DNA of 16,192 bases from Opitutia bacterium. GTDB taxonomy: Bacteria > Verrucomicrobiota > Verrucomicrobiae > Opitutales > UBA953. The notes under the pieces were generated by a model. It saw only the letters and a list, made by a program, of their open reading frames with translations, did not search any database and was not told the DNA's origin. Below are positions 7,518 through 14,319 of the stretch, one piece after another (position 1 is the first letter of the stretch; the number at the start of each line of letters is the position of its first letter). The position numbers and the translations under genes were made by a program. Location of the stretch: contig CANHZL010000024.1 of the NCBI GenBank assembly GCA_947465345.1, forward strand, positions 1 to 16,192, given 5' to 3'.

Positions 7518-7548
7518 TTGACTTGGCCCAGATAACGGAGACCATATT
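7518..7548 (+). promoter_or_regulatory. Possible promoter of the small repeat-protein gene
   Basis: TTGACT at 7518-7523 is a good -35 (five of six). CATATT at 7543-7548, after 19 bases, matches the -10 consensus at four of six positions including A2 and T6. The start of transcription would fall near 7555, about two bases before the ATG at 7557, so the message may be leaderless. A GGAG at 7538-7541 lies too far from the ATG to be a normal ribosome binding site. Confidence 0.38.
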
Positions 7549-7556
7549 GGCCTACC

Positions 7557-7829
7557 ATGAACTCCAAGTTCCTCAAGCTCCTCACTCTCACCGTCGGCAT
7601 CCTCGCCCTCTCCGCCGCTTTCGTCAGCGCCGAAGAGAAGAAGGGTGACGGCAAGTGCCCCAACTGCCCTTGCGAAAAGGAAAAGCCTAAGGCTATCGTC
7701 TCCGAAGAAAAGAAGAAGGACGACGGCAAGTGCCCCTGCGAGAAGGAAAAGCCTAAGGCCATCGTCGCTGGTGACGAAGAGAAGAAGGACGGCAAGTGCC
7801 CCTGCGAAAAAGAAAAGCCTAAGGCCTAA
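7557..7829 (+). CDS. Small secreted Cys/Lys-rich repeat protein
   Basis: I do not recognise this 90-residue protein. It has a clear Sec signal peptide (basic MNSKFLK, hydrophobic core, AFVSA with cleavage after residue 25), so the mature chain of 65 residues is exported. The mature part is almost entirely three imperfect repeats of EEKKxDGKCPCEKEKPKAIV (26-48, 50-70, 74-90). Cysteines occur as CPNCPC (C34, C37, C39) in the first copy and CPC (C59/C61, C81/C83) in the others, seven in all. Everything else is Lys, Glu, Asp, Pro and Gly, so the chain is probably disordered. Close Cys pairs in a charged, flexible chain suggest binding of a soft metal (Cu, Zn, Cd) or redox buffering in the periplasm; this is inference. 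It appears to be a single-gene unit with its own promoter candidate and a strong terminator. Confidence 0.86.
   Translation: MNSKFLKLLTLTVGILALSAAFVSAEEKKGDGKCPNCPCEKEKPKAIVSEEKKKDDGKCPCEKEKPKAIVAGDEEKKDGKCPCEKEKPKA
7632..7826 (+). repeat. Three in-frame tandem repeats inside the small secreted protein gene
   Basis: The units are 7632-7700, 7704-7766 and 7776-7826, of 69, 63 and 51 bases. They are very alike at the DNA level: GACGGCAAGTGCCCC and AAAAGCCTAAGGC recur unchanged in all three. The first unit carries an extra Asn-Cys (CPNCPC) and the last stops after KPKA. Near-identity of the DNA suggests recent duplication or gene conversion, and copy number is likely to vary between relatives. 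Confidence 0.85.
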
Positions 7830-7849
7830 TCTCCTCGCTTCAGGCGATC

Positions 7850-7880
7850 AAAGGACGAACCACCCGGTTCGTCCTTTTTG
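7850..7880 (+). terminator. Strong Rho-independent terminator between the repeat-protein gene and gmhB
   Basis: A perfect 12-bp stem pairs 7850-7861 (AAAGGACGAACC) with 7866-7877 (GGTTCGTCCTTT) around a 4-base ACCC loop and continues into T's at 7875-7879. It starts 20 bases after the repeat-protein stop codon. It also lies just beyond the stop codon of the convergent gmhB gene; on that strand the T tract is only three bases, so it may help but is weaker in that direction. Confidence 0.92.
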
Positions 7881-7885
7881 TTGTT

Positions 7886-8434
7886 CTAGAAAGCCAGCTT
7901 CAGTTCGGCGCGGACGAAAGCAGGGAAATCATCGTGCACTGCGAACCCCCTATTGGCGGCCTCTAAAAGCTCTTCCGGCTTCGCCGCACCACTGCGCATC
8001 GCGCAGGAGCGGATGCCCGCATTGAGTCCCGCCTCCCAATCCGAGACACGATCGCCCGTCATCCAGCAGCGGGTCGGATCGAGGTCATGCTCGGCGATTT
8101 TCTCTAGAATGAAGCGTGGACTCGGCTTGCGATACAACGACGGCTGATCCGGCCGTTCTGGAGCCGCCTTAATTTCCAAGATGCCTGGTGCCGGCAACGC
8201 CAGCAGTTCGAGCATCCTTCGGTTACAGGCTTCGTACTGAGCCCAGGTGAAGATTCCGCGATTGATGCCGCTCTGGTTCGTCAGCACGAACAGCCGATAG
8301 CCGTCCCGCAAGCAGGCCTCCAAGGCGGGCTTGACCCCAGGAATCAGCTCAATCTGGTCCTCCCGGCAGGTATGGTGATGGTCGCGGATCAGATTTCCGT
8401 CGCGATCAAGGAAAAGGGCGGGGTGGCCGGGCAT
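7886..8434 (-). CDS. gmhB: D-glycero-D-manno-heptose 1,7-bisphosphate 7-phosphatase-like HAD phosphatase without the zinc cysteines
   Basis: GmhB removes the 7-phosphate of heptose 1,7-bisphosphate on the way to ADP-heptose for the LPS core; its relatives include the histidinol-phosphatase half of HisB. The 182-residue product has the HAD motifs: LFLDRDGN (D10 nucleophile, D12 acid/base), LTNQSGINRG with T52, K103 in YRKPSP, and MTGDRVSDWEAG with D128 and D132. The start at 8434 (MPGHPALFLDRDG) is chosen because it lies just before motif I; reading further upstream gives only low-quality, Arg-rich text that overlaps rpmF. Oddly, the loop that carries the C-x-H...C-x-C zinc site in E. coli GmhB is here AAPERPDQPSLYRKP, with no cysteine. 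The substrate could be another sugar phosphate, but heptose suits an LPS-making cell. It is divergent from rpmF. Confidence 0.86.
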   Translation of the reverse strand: MPGHPALFLDRDGNLIRDHHHTCREDQIELIPGVKPALEACLRDGYRLFVLTNQSGINRGIFTWAQYEACNRRMLELLALPAPGILEIKAAPERPDQPSLYRKPSPRFILEKIAEHDLDPTRCWMTGDRVSDWEAGLNAGIRSCAMRSGAAKPEELLEAANRGFAVHDDFPAFVRAELKLAF

Positions 8435-8485
8435 TGGGCCAGACAAACAAACCCACCAACATTCGCAAGGGAATGGAAAGGGGGC

Positions 8486-8513
8486 TTGACCGAGGGGGCT
8501 GGAGGGGTAGAAC
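8486..8513 (+). promoter_or_regulatory. Sigma70-type promoter of the rpmF-plsX-fabH operon
   Basis: TTGACC (8486-8491) and TAGAAC (8508-8513) are separated by 16 bases, matching the consensus at five of six and four of six positions. The predicted transcript begins near 8520, giving a leader of about 18 bases before the rpmF ATG at 8538. TAGAACC recurs at 8531-8537, directly before the ATG. This is the best promoter in the window. Confidence 0.65.
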
Positions 8514-8537
8514 CGACCCTCATCCAAGCGTAGAACC

Positions 8538-8717
8538 ATGGCCAATCCGAAACGTAAACAGTCCAAACGCCGCAGCCGACTCCGTCGTGGCGCCAACCAG
8601 TTCCGCGCCCTGAAACTCGTCAAAGACGCCGAATCAGGCGCTCTTCGCCGCTCCCACCGCGTCGACCCCACCACGGGCAAGTACCGCGGTCGTCAGGTGT
8701 TGGACACCGGAGCCTAA
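8538..8717 (+). CDS. rpmF: 50S ribosomal protein L32
   Basis: L32 is a small basic protein of the large ribosomal subunit. The 59-residue product starts MANPKRKQSKRRSRLRRGAN and ends with the typical KYRGRQVL (48-55), preceded by SHRVDPTTG. There is no cysteine, so this is the zinc-free form. The position just upstream of plsX and fabH is one of the most conserved neighbourhoods in bacteria and supports the call. The ATG at 8538 is the only sensible start, the family beginning with M-A-N/V-P-K. No Shine-Dalgarno is visible in the short leader. The plsX start follows after 27 bases. Confidence 0.96.
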   Translation: MANPKRKQSKRRSRLRRGANQFRALKLVKDAESGALRRSHRVDPTTGKYRGRQVLDTGA

Positions 8718-8744
8718 GCTCCACCCCGGGCTCAGCCCGACCTC

Positions 8745-9815
8745 ATGAGCGAAGCCACTTCGAAGAAAGGCCACCGTATCGCCCTCGATTGCATGGGTGG
8801 CGACATGGGCCCTTCGGAAGCCGTCGCCGCGGCTGCTCTCGCCTTCAAGGAAGACTACATCGGGCCGGACGATCGGCTCGTGCTCGTCGGCCATGAAGAC
8901 AATCTCCGCATGCTCGCCAGAGAGCATCGCGCCCTGAAGAACGAACGCGTCAGCTTCCGCAACGCCGCCAGCATCGTGTCGCCGGATGATGCCCCGATGG
9001 CTGTCCTGAAATCCAAGCGCGACTCCTCGATGGTAATCGCGCTCGAAATGCTGAAAGCCGGGGAAGTCGACGTTGTCGTCTCGACTGGCAACACCAAGGC
9101 CCTGGTGGCCGCCGGTACCATCAAGGTGAGGCCCATGGAAGGCGCCGAGCGCCCCGCCCTCGCGGCCATCATGCCCCGCCGTGAAGGCCACTTTGTCATG
9201 CTCGACGTGGGCGCCAACCCAGAGGCCACGCCCGCCCAAATGGTGCACAACGCCGTCCTTGGATCCATCTACGCCCAAAGCGCCCTCGGCATCGCGAGCC
9301 CGCGCGTCGGCCTCCTTTCCGTCGGCACCGAAGAAGGCAAAGGCGGCCCGCGCATCAATCGCACCCATAGCCTCCTGAAGGCCTTAGGTGACCGCATTAA
9401 TTACGTCGGCCCCGTCGAAGGCTTCGACGTCTTCGGCGACGCTTGTGACGTCGTTGTGACGGACGGCTTCACCGGCAACGTGATTCTCAAGACCCTTGAA
9501 GGCCTGGTCTACATGGTCCGCGACATGGTCGGCAGCAAAGTGAAGAGCAATCCGGTCTATCTGGCTGGCGGCATCGCGATGTTTCCGCTGCTGCGCGACC
9601 TCAAAGGAAAGCTGAAGCCAGAACGTTACGGCGGAGCCCCGCTCCTTGGACTCACCGGGCTCGTCATGAAGGCCCACGGCTCGAGCAATCGCCAAGGTAT
9701 CGCCAGCGCCATCCGACTGGGACTAGAAGCCCTTGGACACGGCGCCGGGCAGCGCATGCTCACCTCGTTGGCCGAGGCGAATACCGTGATTTCCTCCACC
9801 CCGGAGGAAGCTTGA
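8745..9815 (+). CDS. plsX: Phosphate acyltransferase
   Basis: PlsX makes acyl-phosphate from acyl-ACP, the donor used by PlsY to acylate glycerol 3-phosphate at the start of phospholipid synthesis; it acts at the inner face of the membrane. The 356 residues are of usual length. Characteristic text includes RIALDCMGGDMGPSEAV (11-27), VVVSTGNTKALVAAGTIKV (about 108-126), MLDVGANPEA (148-157), SVGTEEGKG (192-200) and the C-terminal YVGPVEGFDVFGDACDVVV and TDGFTGNVILKTLEG region. The order rpmF-plsX-fabH is classic. Upstream is only a short GC-rich spacer (8718-8744) with a small CGGGC-TCA-GCCCG hairpin; there is no ribosome binding site. Confidence 0.96.
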   Translation: MSEATSKKGHRIALDCMGGDMGPSEAVAAAALAFKEDYIGPDDRLVLVGHEDNLRMLAREHRALKNERVSFRNAASIVSPDDAPMAVLKSKRDSSMVIALEMLKAGEVDVVVSTGNTKALVAAGTIKVRPMEGAERPALAAIMPRREGHFVMLDVGANPEATPAQMVHNAVLGSIYAQSALGIASPRVGLLSVGTEEGKGGPRINRTHSLLKALGDRINYVGPVEGFDVFGDACDVVVTDGFTGNVILKTLEGLVYMVRDMVGSKVKSNPVYLAGGIAMFPLLRDLKGKLKPERYGGAPLLGLTGLVMKAHGSSNRQGIASAIRLGLEALGHGAGQRMLTSLAEANTVISSTPEEA

Positions 9816-9863
9816 GGTTTTAGTGTTCCCTTCCCCGCCCAAGGGGTCTTTTCTCACGCATCG

Positions 9864-10877
9864 ATGAGCAGCGCTGAGCTATCAGTCTTCATTCGGGCCA
9901 TCGGGGTCCACACCCCGGAACGCAAGCTCACCAATGCCGAACTGTCCAAGATGGTGGATACCTCCGACGAGTGGATCAAGACCCGCTCGGGCATCGCAGA
10001 ACGGCGTATCGCCGGACCAGGCGAGAACCCCTCGGACATGGGCGCTAAGGCGGCCGCCCAAGCGCTGGAGCGCTCCGGCCTCACTCCGTCGGACGTCGAC
10101 CTGCTGATCGTCGCGACGATGACGCCGGACGTCCCTTTCCCTTCCACCGCTTGCCTCCTTCAGGCCAAGCTCGGCCTACGCCGTGACATCCCTTGCTTCG
10201 ACGTCTCCGCAGCCTGCTCAGGATTCGTCTACGCCCTTCAGGTCGCCAAGGACATGATGCGCTCCGGGTCCTACCGCCGCGCCCTCGTCGTCGGCTCCGA
10301 AAAACTCTCCAGCGTGGTGGATTGGTCAGACCGCACGACCTGCGTCCTCTTCGGTGACGGCGCCGGTGCCGCCCTACTCGAAACCACCACCGAAAAAGGT
10401 GTTGGTCTGCTGGGCAACATTCTCGGGGCCGATGGTAATAACGCCGAGCTCCTCCATTGCGCCGGCGGCGGCTCCGCCGCCCCCGCGACCGCCGACTCGC
10501 TCCGCGACGGAAAACACTTCCTGCGGATGAACGGTAAGGAAGTCTTCCGCCATGCGGTCCGCGTCATGGCCGAATCCTGCGAACGGGTACTCGCTAAGTG
10601 CGACGTGAAGTCGGAACAGGTCGCGTGGTTCATCCCCCACCAAGCCAATAGCCGCATCCTAGAAGCCGTGGCCAGCCAGCTGAACGTTGGCATGGACCGC
10701 TTCCCTTCGAACCTGGATCGCTACGGTAACACCTCCGCAGCCTCCATCCCTCTCGCGCTTGAAGAAGCCTGGAAAGACGGCAAAATCAAGCACGGTGACC
10801 TCGTCCTAATCGTCGCCTTCGGCGCCGGCCTTACCTGGGGCGCAACCCTTCTCCGCTGGCATGAACCTACTCGCTAA
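9864..10877 (+). CDS. fabH: 3-oxoacyl-ACP synthase III (beta-ketoacyl-ACP synthase III)
   Basis: FabH condenses acetyl-CoA with malonyl-ACP to begin fatty-acid elongation. The 337-residue thiolase-fold protein has the full Cys-His-Asn triad: C118 in DVSAACSGFVYAL, H259 in FIPHQANSRI and N289 in RYGNTSAASIPLALEEA. DEWIKTRSGIAERR (35-48), VLFGDGAGAALLE (161-173) and the C-terminal GAGLTWGATLLRW (320-332) are further hallmarks. It lies 48 bases after plsX; that gap holds only a weak hairpin (9828-9845). The 3' end overlaps the next gene by 17 bases (10861-10877) in another frame, so translation of the BamD-like gene may depend on fabH. Confidence 0.96.
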   Translation: MSSAELSVFIRAIGVHTPERKLTNAELSKMVDTSDEWIKTRSGIAERRIAGPGENPSDMGAKAAAQALERSGLTPSDVDLLIVATMTPDVPFPSTACLLQAKLGLRRDIPCFDVSAACSGFVYALQVAKDMMRSGSYRRALVVGSEKLSSVVDWSDRTTCVLFGDGAGAALLETTTEKGVGLLGNILGADGNNAELLHCAGGGSAAPATADSLRDGKHFLRMNGKEVFRHAVRVMAESCERVLAKCDVKSEQVAWFIPHQANSRILEAVASQLNVGMDRFPSNLDRYGNTSAASIPLALEEAWKDGKIKHGDLVLIVAFGAGLTWGATLLRWHEPTR

Positions 10878-11982
10878 ATCCCTTCTCGCCGCAGCGCTCC
10901 TGCTCGGCCCTCTCGCCCGTGCCGAATACCTTCGTTTCGAAGGGTCCTGGCGCGTAAAGGCCGGTACGGCCCATGACGTCACCCCGCCCGAACGCCTCCC
11001 CGTCGTGCTGCTCGCGATGAATCACGCCTCGCAGGAAGAGGCCAATGGCAACATCGGCTCCGCCATTAGCGAGTGGGCCACCATCGCCGAAGCCAACGCC
11101 AGCACTGAAGCCGAAGCCGTCTCCATCCTCGAACGTGCCCGCCTCCACACCGGGCGCCATGAATTCGAGAAGGCCACCGAACTCATCGACGAACTCTTCG
11201 CCCGCCATTCAAGCTTCGCTGGTTTCGCCGGCGCCGTGCAGCTGCAGTTCGAAATCGCCAACCGCCTCGCCGATGGAGAGCGCCGCCGACTGGGTGGCTG
11301 GTTCCCTTGGTTCCGCGACCCGGATAGTGCCGTCGCGCTGTGGCAGAAGGCCCTCCGCCTCGCCCCGAACGGACCCCTCGCCGACGAGTGCCTGATCCGC
11401 ACCGCGCGACTCGGTAAGGAGCGCGGACTGACCGAAAAGACGACCGAAGCCTTGGAACGTCTTGTCAGCGACTACCCGACCTCCAAATTCGCGCCGGAAG
11501 CCCTCGAGATGCTCGCCACGCTCCGCGCTAAGGAGTCGCTTGGACCGGCCTGGGATCAGGCCTCGACGATCGAAGCCGCCGACCATTGGCGCACGCTGGC
11601 CGACCAGTTCCCCAATGACCCGCGCGCGAAGCAGGCGGTAGAACAGATCGCTGTCCTCCGCGACCGCGCCGCCCGCGCCCGTCTGGGTCTCGCCAAGTTC
11701 TACTTCTTCGACCGCAACAACCCGGAAGGCGCCAAACTGATGGCTAACGCCTGCCGTAATATCGCCCCTGAATCCGCGGCCGCCAAGGAAGCAGAAGCAC
11801 TCCTCGCCCGCATCCTGAAAGACCCTAATCCGCCTAAGACTATCGCGGACCGCCTACTCGGGACCTACCCCCGCCCGCGGACGATCGGCGAGACCAAGCC
11901 GCAGGTTGTTGGCGAAGACCTCGATGCGCTCGGCTTCAAGAAGGAAGCCCCGAAGTCCGCGACCGACACCGAACGCCGATGA
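10861..11982 (+). CDS. Secreted TPR-like protein, BamD/YfiO-like
   Basis: The 373-residue product starts with a signal peptide (MNLLAKSLLAAALLLGPLARA, cleavage near 21) and is otherwise helical with tetratricopeptide-like spacing: about 62-115 (NIGSAISEWATIAEANAST... and HEFEKATELIDELFARHSSF), 154-170 (PDSAVALWQKALRLAPNGP), 192-215 (TTEALERLVSDYPTSKFAPEA) and 237-265 (DHWRTLADQFPNDPRAKQAV). The repeated 'YP-S-FAPEA' and 'FPND-RAKQA' phrases are those of BamD and CpoB/YbgF-type proteins, which fold or tether outer-membrane components. Unlike E. coli BamD, the signal peptide has no lipobox Cys, so it would be a soluble periplasmic protein. The C-terminal tail (335-373) is Pro/Lys-rich and likely loose. 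It overlaps fabH at its 5' end and lptE at its 3' end (ATGA). Location is well supported; BamD identity is moderate. Confidence 0.72.
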   Translation: MNLLAKSLLAAALLLGPLARAEYLRFEGSWRVKAGTAHDVTPPERLPVVLLAMNHASQEEANGNIGSAISEWATIAEANASTEAEAVSILERARLHTGRHEFEKATELIDELFARHSSFAGFAGAVQLQFEIANRLADGERRRLGGWFPWFRDPDSAVALWQKALRLAPNGPLADECLIRTARLGKERGLTEKTTEALERLVSDYPTSKFAPEALEMLATLRAKESLGPAWDQASTIEAADHWRTLADQFPNDPRAKQAVEQIAVLRDRAARARLGLAKFYFFDRNNPEGAKLMANACRNIAPESAAAKEAEALLARILKDPNPPKTIADRLLGTYPRPRTIGETKPQVVGEDLDALGFKKEAPKSATDTERR

Positions 11983-12461
11983 AGCGACTGCTCATCCTCT
12001 CCGTCGCCCTGCTAAGCGGCTGCGCCGCTTATCACCTCGGTGGACCGAAGGCTGCCTTCCATCATATCGAGGTCGCTCCGATTCGTAACTCCACCTCGCG
12101 GACCGGCACGCACGCCGTGCTCCACGGAAAGATTGTCGAAGCCTTGGCCGCGGACCCCCGCATTAAGATCGGCCCCGGCGACGCGGTGCTCGAAGCCGAA
12201 GTTACCCACTACCAGCGCGACGGCTTCACCACTAAGACCGGCGATGCCTATGCCTTTTCGAGCTATCGCGTGACCTTCGAAGTGCGTTGCACCCTGACGG
12301 TAAATGGCGGCAAGCGTAACCTCTTTAAGGACCGCGTCTTCAAGTCGACCGCCACCCTGCAGGTCTCAGGCGATCCCGCAGCAGAGGAGCTCAGCCTCGG
12401 AGCGCCTTTGTTCGGCGACATCGCCGCCCAGATCCGCGAAGCGGCCACCACCGCCTGGTAA
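11979..12461 (+). CDS. lptE: LptE-like LPS-assembly lipoprotein
   Basis: LptE is the outer-membrane lipoprotein that plugs the LptD barrel and helps insert LPS. The 160-residue product has a signal peptide with lipobox LSGC (12-15) and then the usual opening YHLGG, followed by IEVAPIRNSTSRTG (about 31-44), a helix with ALAADPRIKI (55-64), AVLEAEVTHYQRD (69-81), a YAFSSYRVTFEVRCTLTVN strand pair (91-109) and a C-terminal helix ending DIAAQIREAATTAW. This pattern (lipobox, Y-x-L, 'I-V-x-P-x-x-N-x-T', 'VLE-x-E-V') matches the LptE family (Pfam LptE/RlpB) as I know it. The family is very divergent, so confidence is moderate. The start overlaps the upstream stop codon (ATGA); rpe follows after two bases. 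LptD is not in view. Confidence 0.75.
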   Translation: MKRLLILSVALLSGCAAYHLGGPKAAFHHIEVAPIRNSTSRTGTHAVLHGKIVEALAADPRIKIGPGDAVLEAEVTHYQRDGFTTKTGDAYAFSSYRVTFEVRCTLTVNGGKRNLFKDRVFKSTATLQVSGDPAAEELSLGAPLFGDIAAQIREAATTAW

Positions 12462-12463
12462 GC

Positions 12464-13114
12464 ATGAACACCGCTGTCGTCGCCCCTTCCCTGCTCGCTG
12501 CTGACCACGGAGCGTTTGCCCAGGGCGTCCGCGCGGTGGAAGCAGCTGGCCTGACCTGGCTGCATGTCGACATCATGGACGGGCATTTCGTGCCCAACAT
12601 TAGCTTCGGCCCGCAGGTCGTCGCTGACCTACGTCCGCTGACCAAGCTGCATTTTGACGTGCACCTGATGCTCAGCCACCCGGACCGCTTCGTCGCGGCC
12701 TTCGCCAAGGCAGGCGCCGAGCGAATCACCGTACACGTCGAGGCCGATCACGATGTCTCCAAGACCATCGCTATGATCAAGGCCGCCGGACTTTCCGCGG
12801 GTATCGCGATGAATCCAGACGCTGACCCGCGCCGCGTGTTACCTTTTCTCGACGACGTCGATCTCGTACTCTGCATGACGGTGTTTCCGGGCTTCGGCGG
12901 GCAGTCGTTCATCCCTTCCGTCCTCGAGAGCATCCGTTTCATCGCCGCCGAACGCGCGAAGCGCGGTGCGAACTTCCGCCTCGAGGTCGACGGCGGCATC
13001 AACGTCGAGACCGGTCTGCGCTGCCGCGAGGCGGGCGCGGATACGTTCGTCGCGGGCACGGCCTTCTTCAAGGCGCCAGACCGCAAAGCCTTCGCGGCCG
13101 CGCTGACGGCCTAA
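12464..13114 (+). CDS. rpe: Ribulose-phosphate 3-epimerase
   Basis: Rpe interconverts ribulose 5-phosphate and xylulose 5-phosphate in the pentose phosphate pathway. The 216-residue TIM barrel is typical: VAPSLLAAD (6-14), HVDIMDGHFVPNISFGP (35-50 with H35 and catalytic D36), DVHLML (65-70 with H67), GIAMNPD (113-119), MTVFPGFGGQSFIP (138-151) and EVDGGIN with the second catalytic D176 (174-180). FVAGTAFF (195-202) is the phosphate loop. It begins two bases after the lptE stop codon, so it is the last gene of the rpmF operon. Its TAA (13112-13114) overlaps the TAG of rlmN on the other strand (13113-13111), and no terminator separates the two. Confidence 0.97.
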   Translation: MNTAVVAPSLLAADHGAFAQGVRAVEAAGLTWLHVDIMDGHFVPNISFGPQVVADLRPLTKLHFDVHLMLSHPDRFVAAFAKAGAERITVHVEADHDVSKTIAMIKAAGLSAGIAMNPDADPRRVLPFLDDVDLVLCMTVFPGFGGQSFIPSVLESIRFIAAERAKRGANFRLEVDGGINVETGLRCREAGADTFVAGTAFFKAPDRKAFAAALTA

Positions 13115-14247
13115 GCGACCGCGGGCGGCGGCGAAGCGCCGTTGGCCTCGGCCTTCTCGGTCTGCAGTCGTAATTGCCCGCAGGCGGCATCGATATCGTG
13201 ACCCTTCTCGCGACGCAGCGTCGCGGTCACGCCGAGGCCGCGGAGTTCCTTCACGAAACGATCCTGACGCGTCAGAGAAGGGCGCACCCAGGGCAGGCCT
13301 TCGACCTTGTTATAGGGGATGAGATTGACGTGTGCGTGCAGCTCACGGGCGATCACCGCGAGCCTCTTGGCTTGGTCGAGCGAGTCGTTGATGTCCTCGA
13401 TGAGGATAAACTCCAAAGTCAGCATGCGGCCGTGCTTACGGGCGAAAGCCTTCGCCGCTGGGATGAGTTCCTCCAACGGGAATTTCTTGTTCACCGGCAT
13501 GATCTGGTTGCGGACCTCGTTGGTCGCGCCGTGCAAGCTGATGGCGAGACGGAAGCCGAGCGGCTCCTCGGCGAGCTTGAGAATCTTCGGCACGACGCCC
13601 GAAGTGGAGATCGTCACGCGACGAGCGCCGAAGCCAAAGCCCCAGGGTGCGTTAACGATGCGCAGGGCGGACATCAGATTCTCGTAATTGGCCAGCGGTT
13701 CGCCCATACCCATGACCACGATGTTATCGAAGGAAGCGAGGCCCTCGGCGGCGCGGGCCGGGTCGGCCTTGTCCTCGATGCGGCAGACCTGGACGAGCTG
13801 GGAGACGATTTCGCCGACCGAAAGGTCGCGTTTCCACCCTTCGAGGCCGGAGGCGCAGAACTTGCACCCATAGGCGCAGCCCACCTGGGTCGAGATGCAG
13901 ATGGTCCGCCGTGACTTCTCCTGGCCGACCCCCTCCATTGGGGCCCGGATGATGACGGTCTCAATCAGGGAGCCGTCCCGGAGGCGCTGGAGGATCTTCT
14001 GGGTGACGTCGGAAGAGGCCTTGCGCTGGACCAGGCTGGTCGCCTCGGAGTCGTAATTAGCCGCCAACCAGGCCCGCAGGTTGGCCGGAAGGTTGGTCAT
14101 CGCCTCCGGGGTTTCAGCCCGGCGAGGATAGAGCCATTCGAAAATCTGACCCGCCCGGTAGCGAGGGTGGCCATCCGCAACCAGCCGCTCTCCAAGAGTC
14201 TCGGGGGTTTCGCCGTGGATTGAGGGTTTTTCGGGCTTAAAGGCCAT
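13111..14247 (-). CDS. rlmN: Dual-specificity 23S rRNA/tRNA adenine-C2 methyltransferase (radical SAM)
   Basis: RlmN methylates C2 of A2503 in 23S rRNA and of A37 in some tRNAs by a radical SAM mechanism with a methyl-cysteine intermediate. With the start at 14247 the product has 378 residues (E. coli 384). It shows the cluster motif C124-x3-C128-x2-C131 (GCAYGCKFCASG), MGMGEPLANYEN (179-190), TISTSGVVP (212-220), ISLHGATNEVRNQIMP (236-251) and the methyl-carrying C356 in DAACGQL. The ATG at 14247 (MAFKPEKPS) is preferred because conserved text starts soon after; ATG 14280 would add 11 residues, and the open frame to 14421 would run into greA. The C-terminal tail (TEKAEANGASPPPAVA) is variable. 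Its last four bases overlap rpe, tail to tail. Confidence 0.96.
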   Translation of the reverse strand: MAFKPEKPSIHGETPETLGERLVADGHPRYRAGQIFEWLYPRRAETPEAMTNLPANLRAWLAANYDSEATSLVQRKASSDVTQKILQRLRDGSLIETVIIRAPMEGVGQEKSRRTICISTQVGCAYGCKFCASGLEGWKRDLSVGEIVSQLVQVCRIEDKADPARAAEGLASFDNIVVMGMGEPLANYENLMSALRIVNAPWGFGFGARRVTISTSGVVPKILKLAEEPLGFRLAISLHGATNEVRNQIMPVNKKFPLEELIPAAKAFARKHGRMLTLEFILIEDINDSLDQAKRLAVIARELHAHVNLIPYNKVEGLPWVRPSLTRQDRFVKELRGLGVTATLRREKGHDIDAACGQLRLQTEKAEANGASPPPAVA

Positions 14248-14319
14248 AGGTGACGCAGGTCGGGAGAGCTGTCGGGGCATAGACCCCAAAGCCCCCCGCC
14301 TTCCTGCTTGCAAGTGAGA

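Noticed and set aside
7632..7826. Tandem repeats considered as a CRISPR array
   Set aside because: There are only three units, no unique spacers of constant length, and they are read in frame as part of a protein with a signal peptide.
8435..8680. N-terminal extension of the gmhB frame up to 8680
   Set aside because: The extra 82 residues are Arg-rich, overlap the rpmF gene and promoter, and precede HAD motif I, which normally lies within the first 15 residues.
9828..9852. A hairpin (CCCTT/AAGGG) followed by TCTTTT between plsX and fabH
   Set aside because: The stem is only 5 bp with an 8-base loop, and the T tract is broken. It would split a conserved plsX-fabH operon, so I do not call it a terminator, though weak attenuation cannot be excluded.
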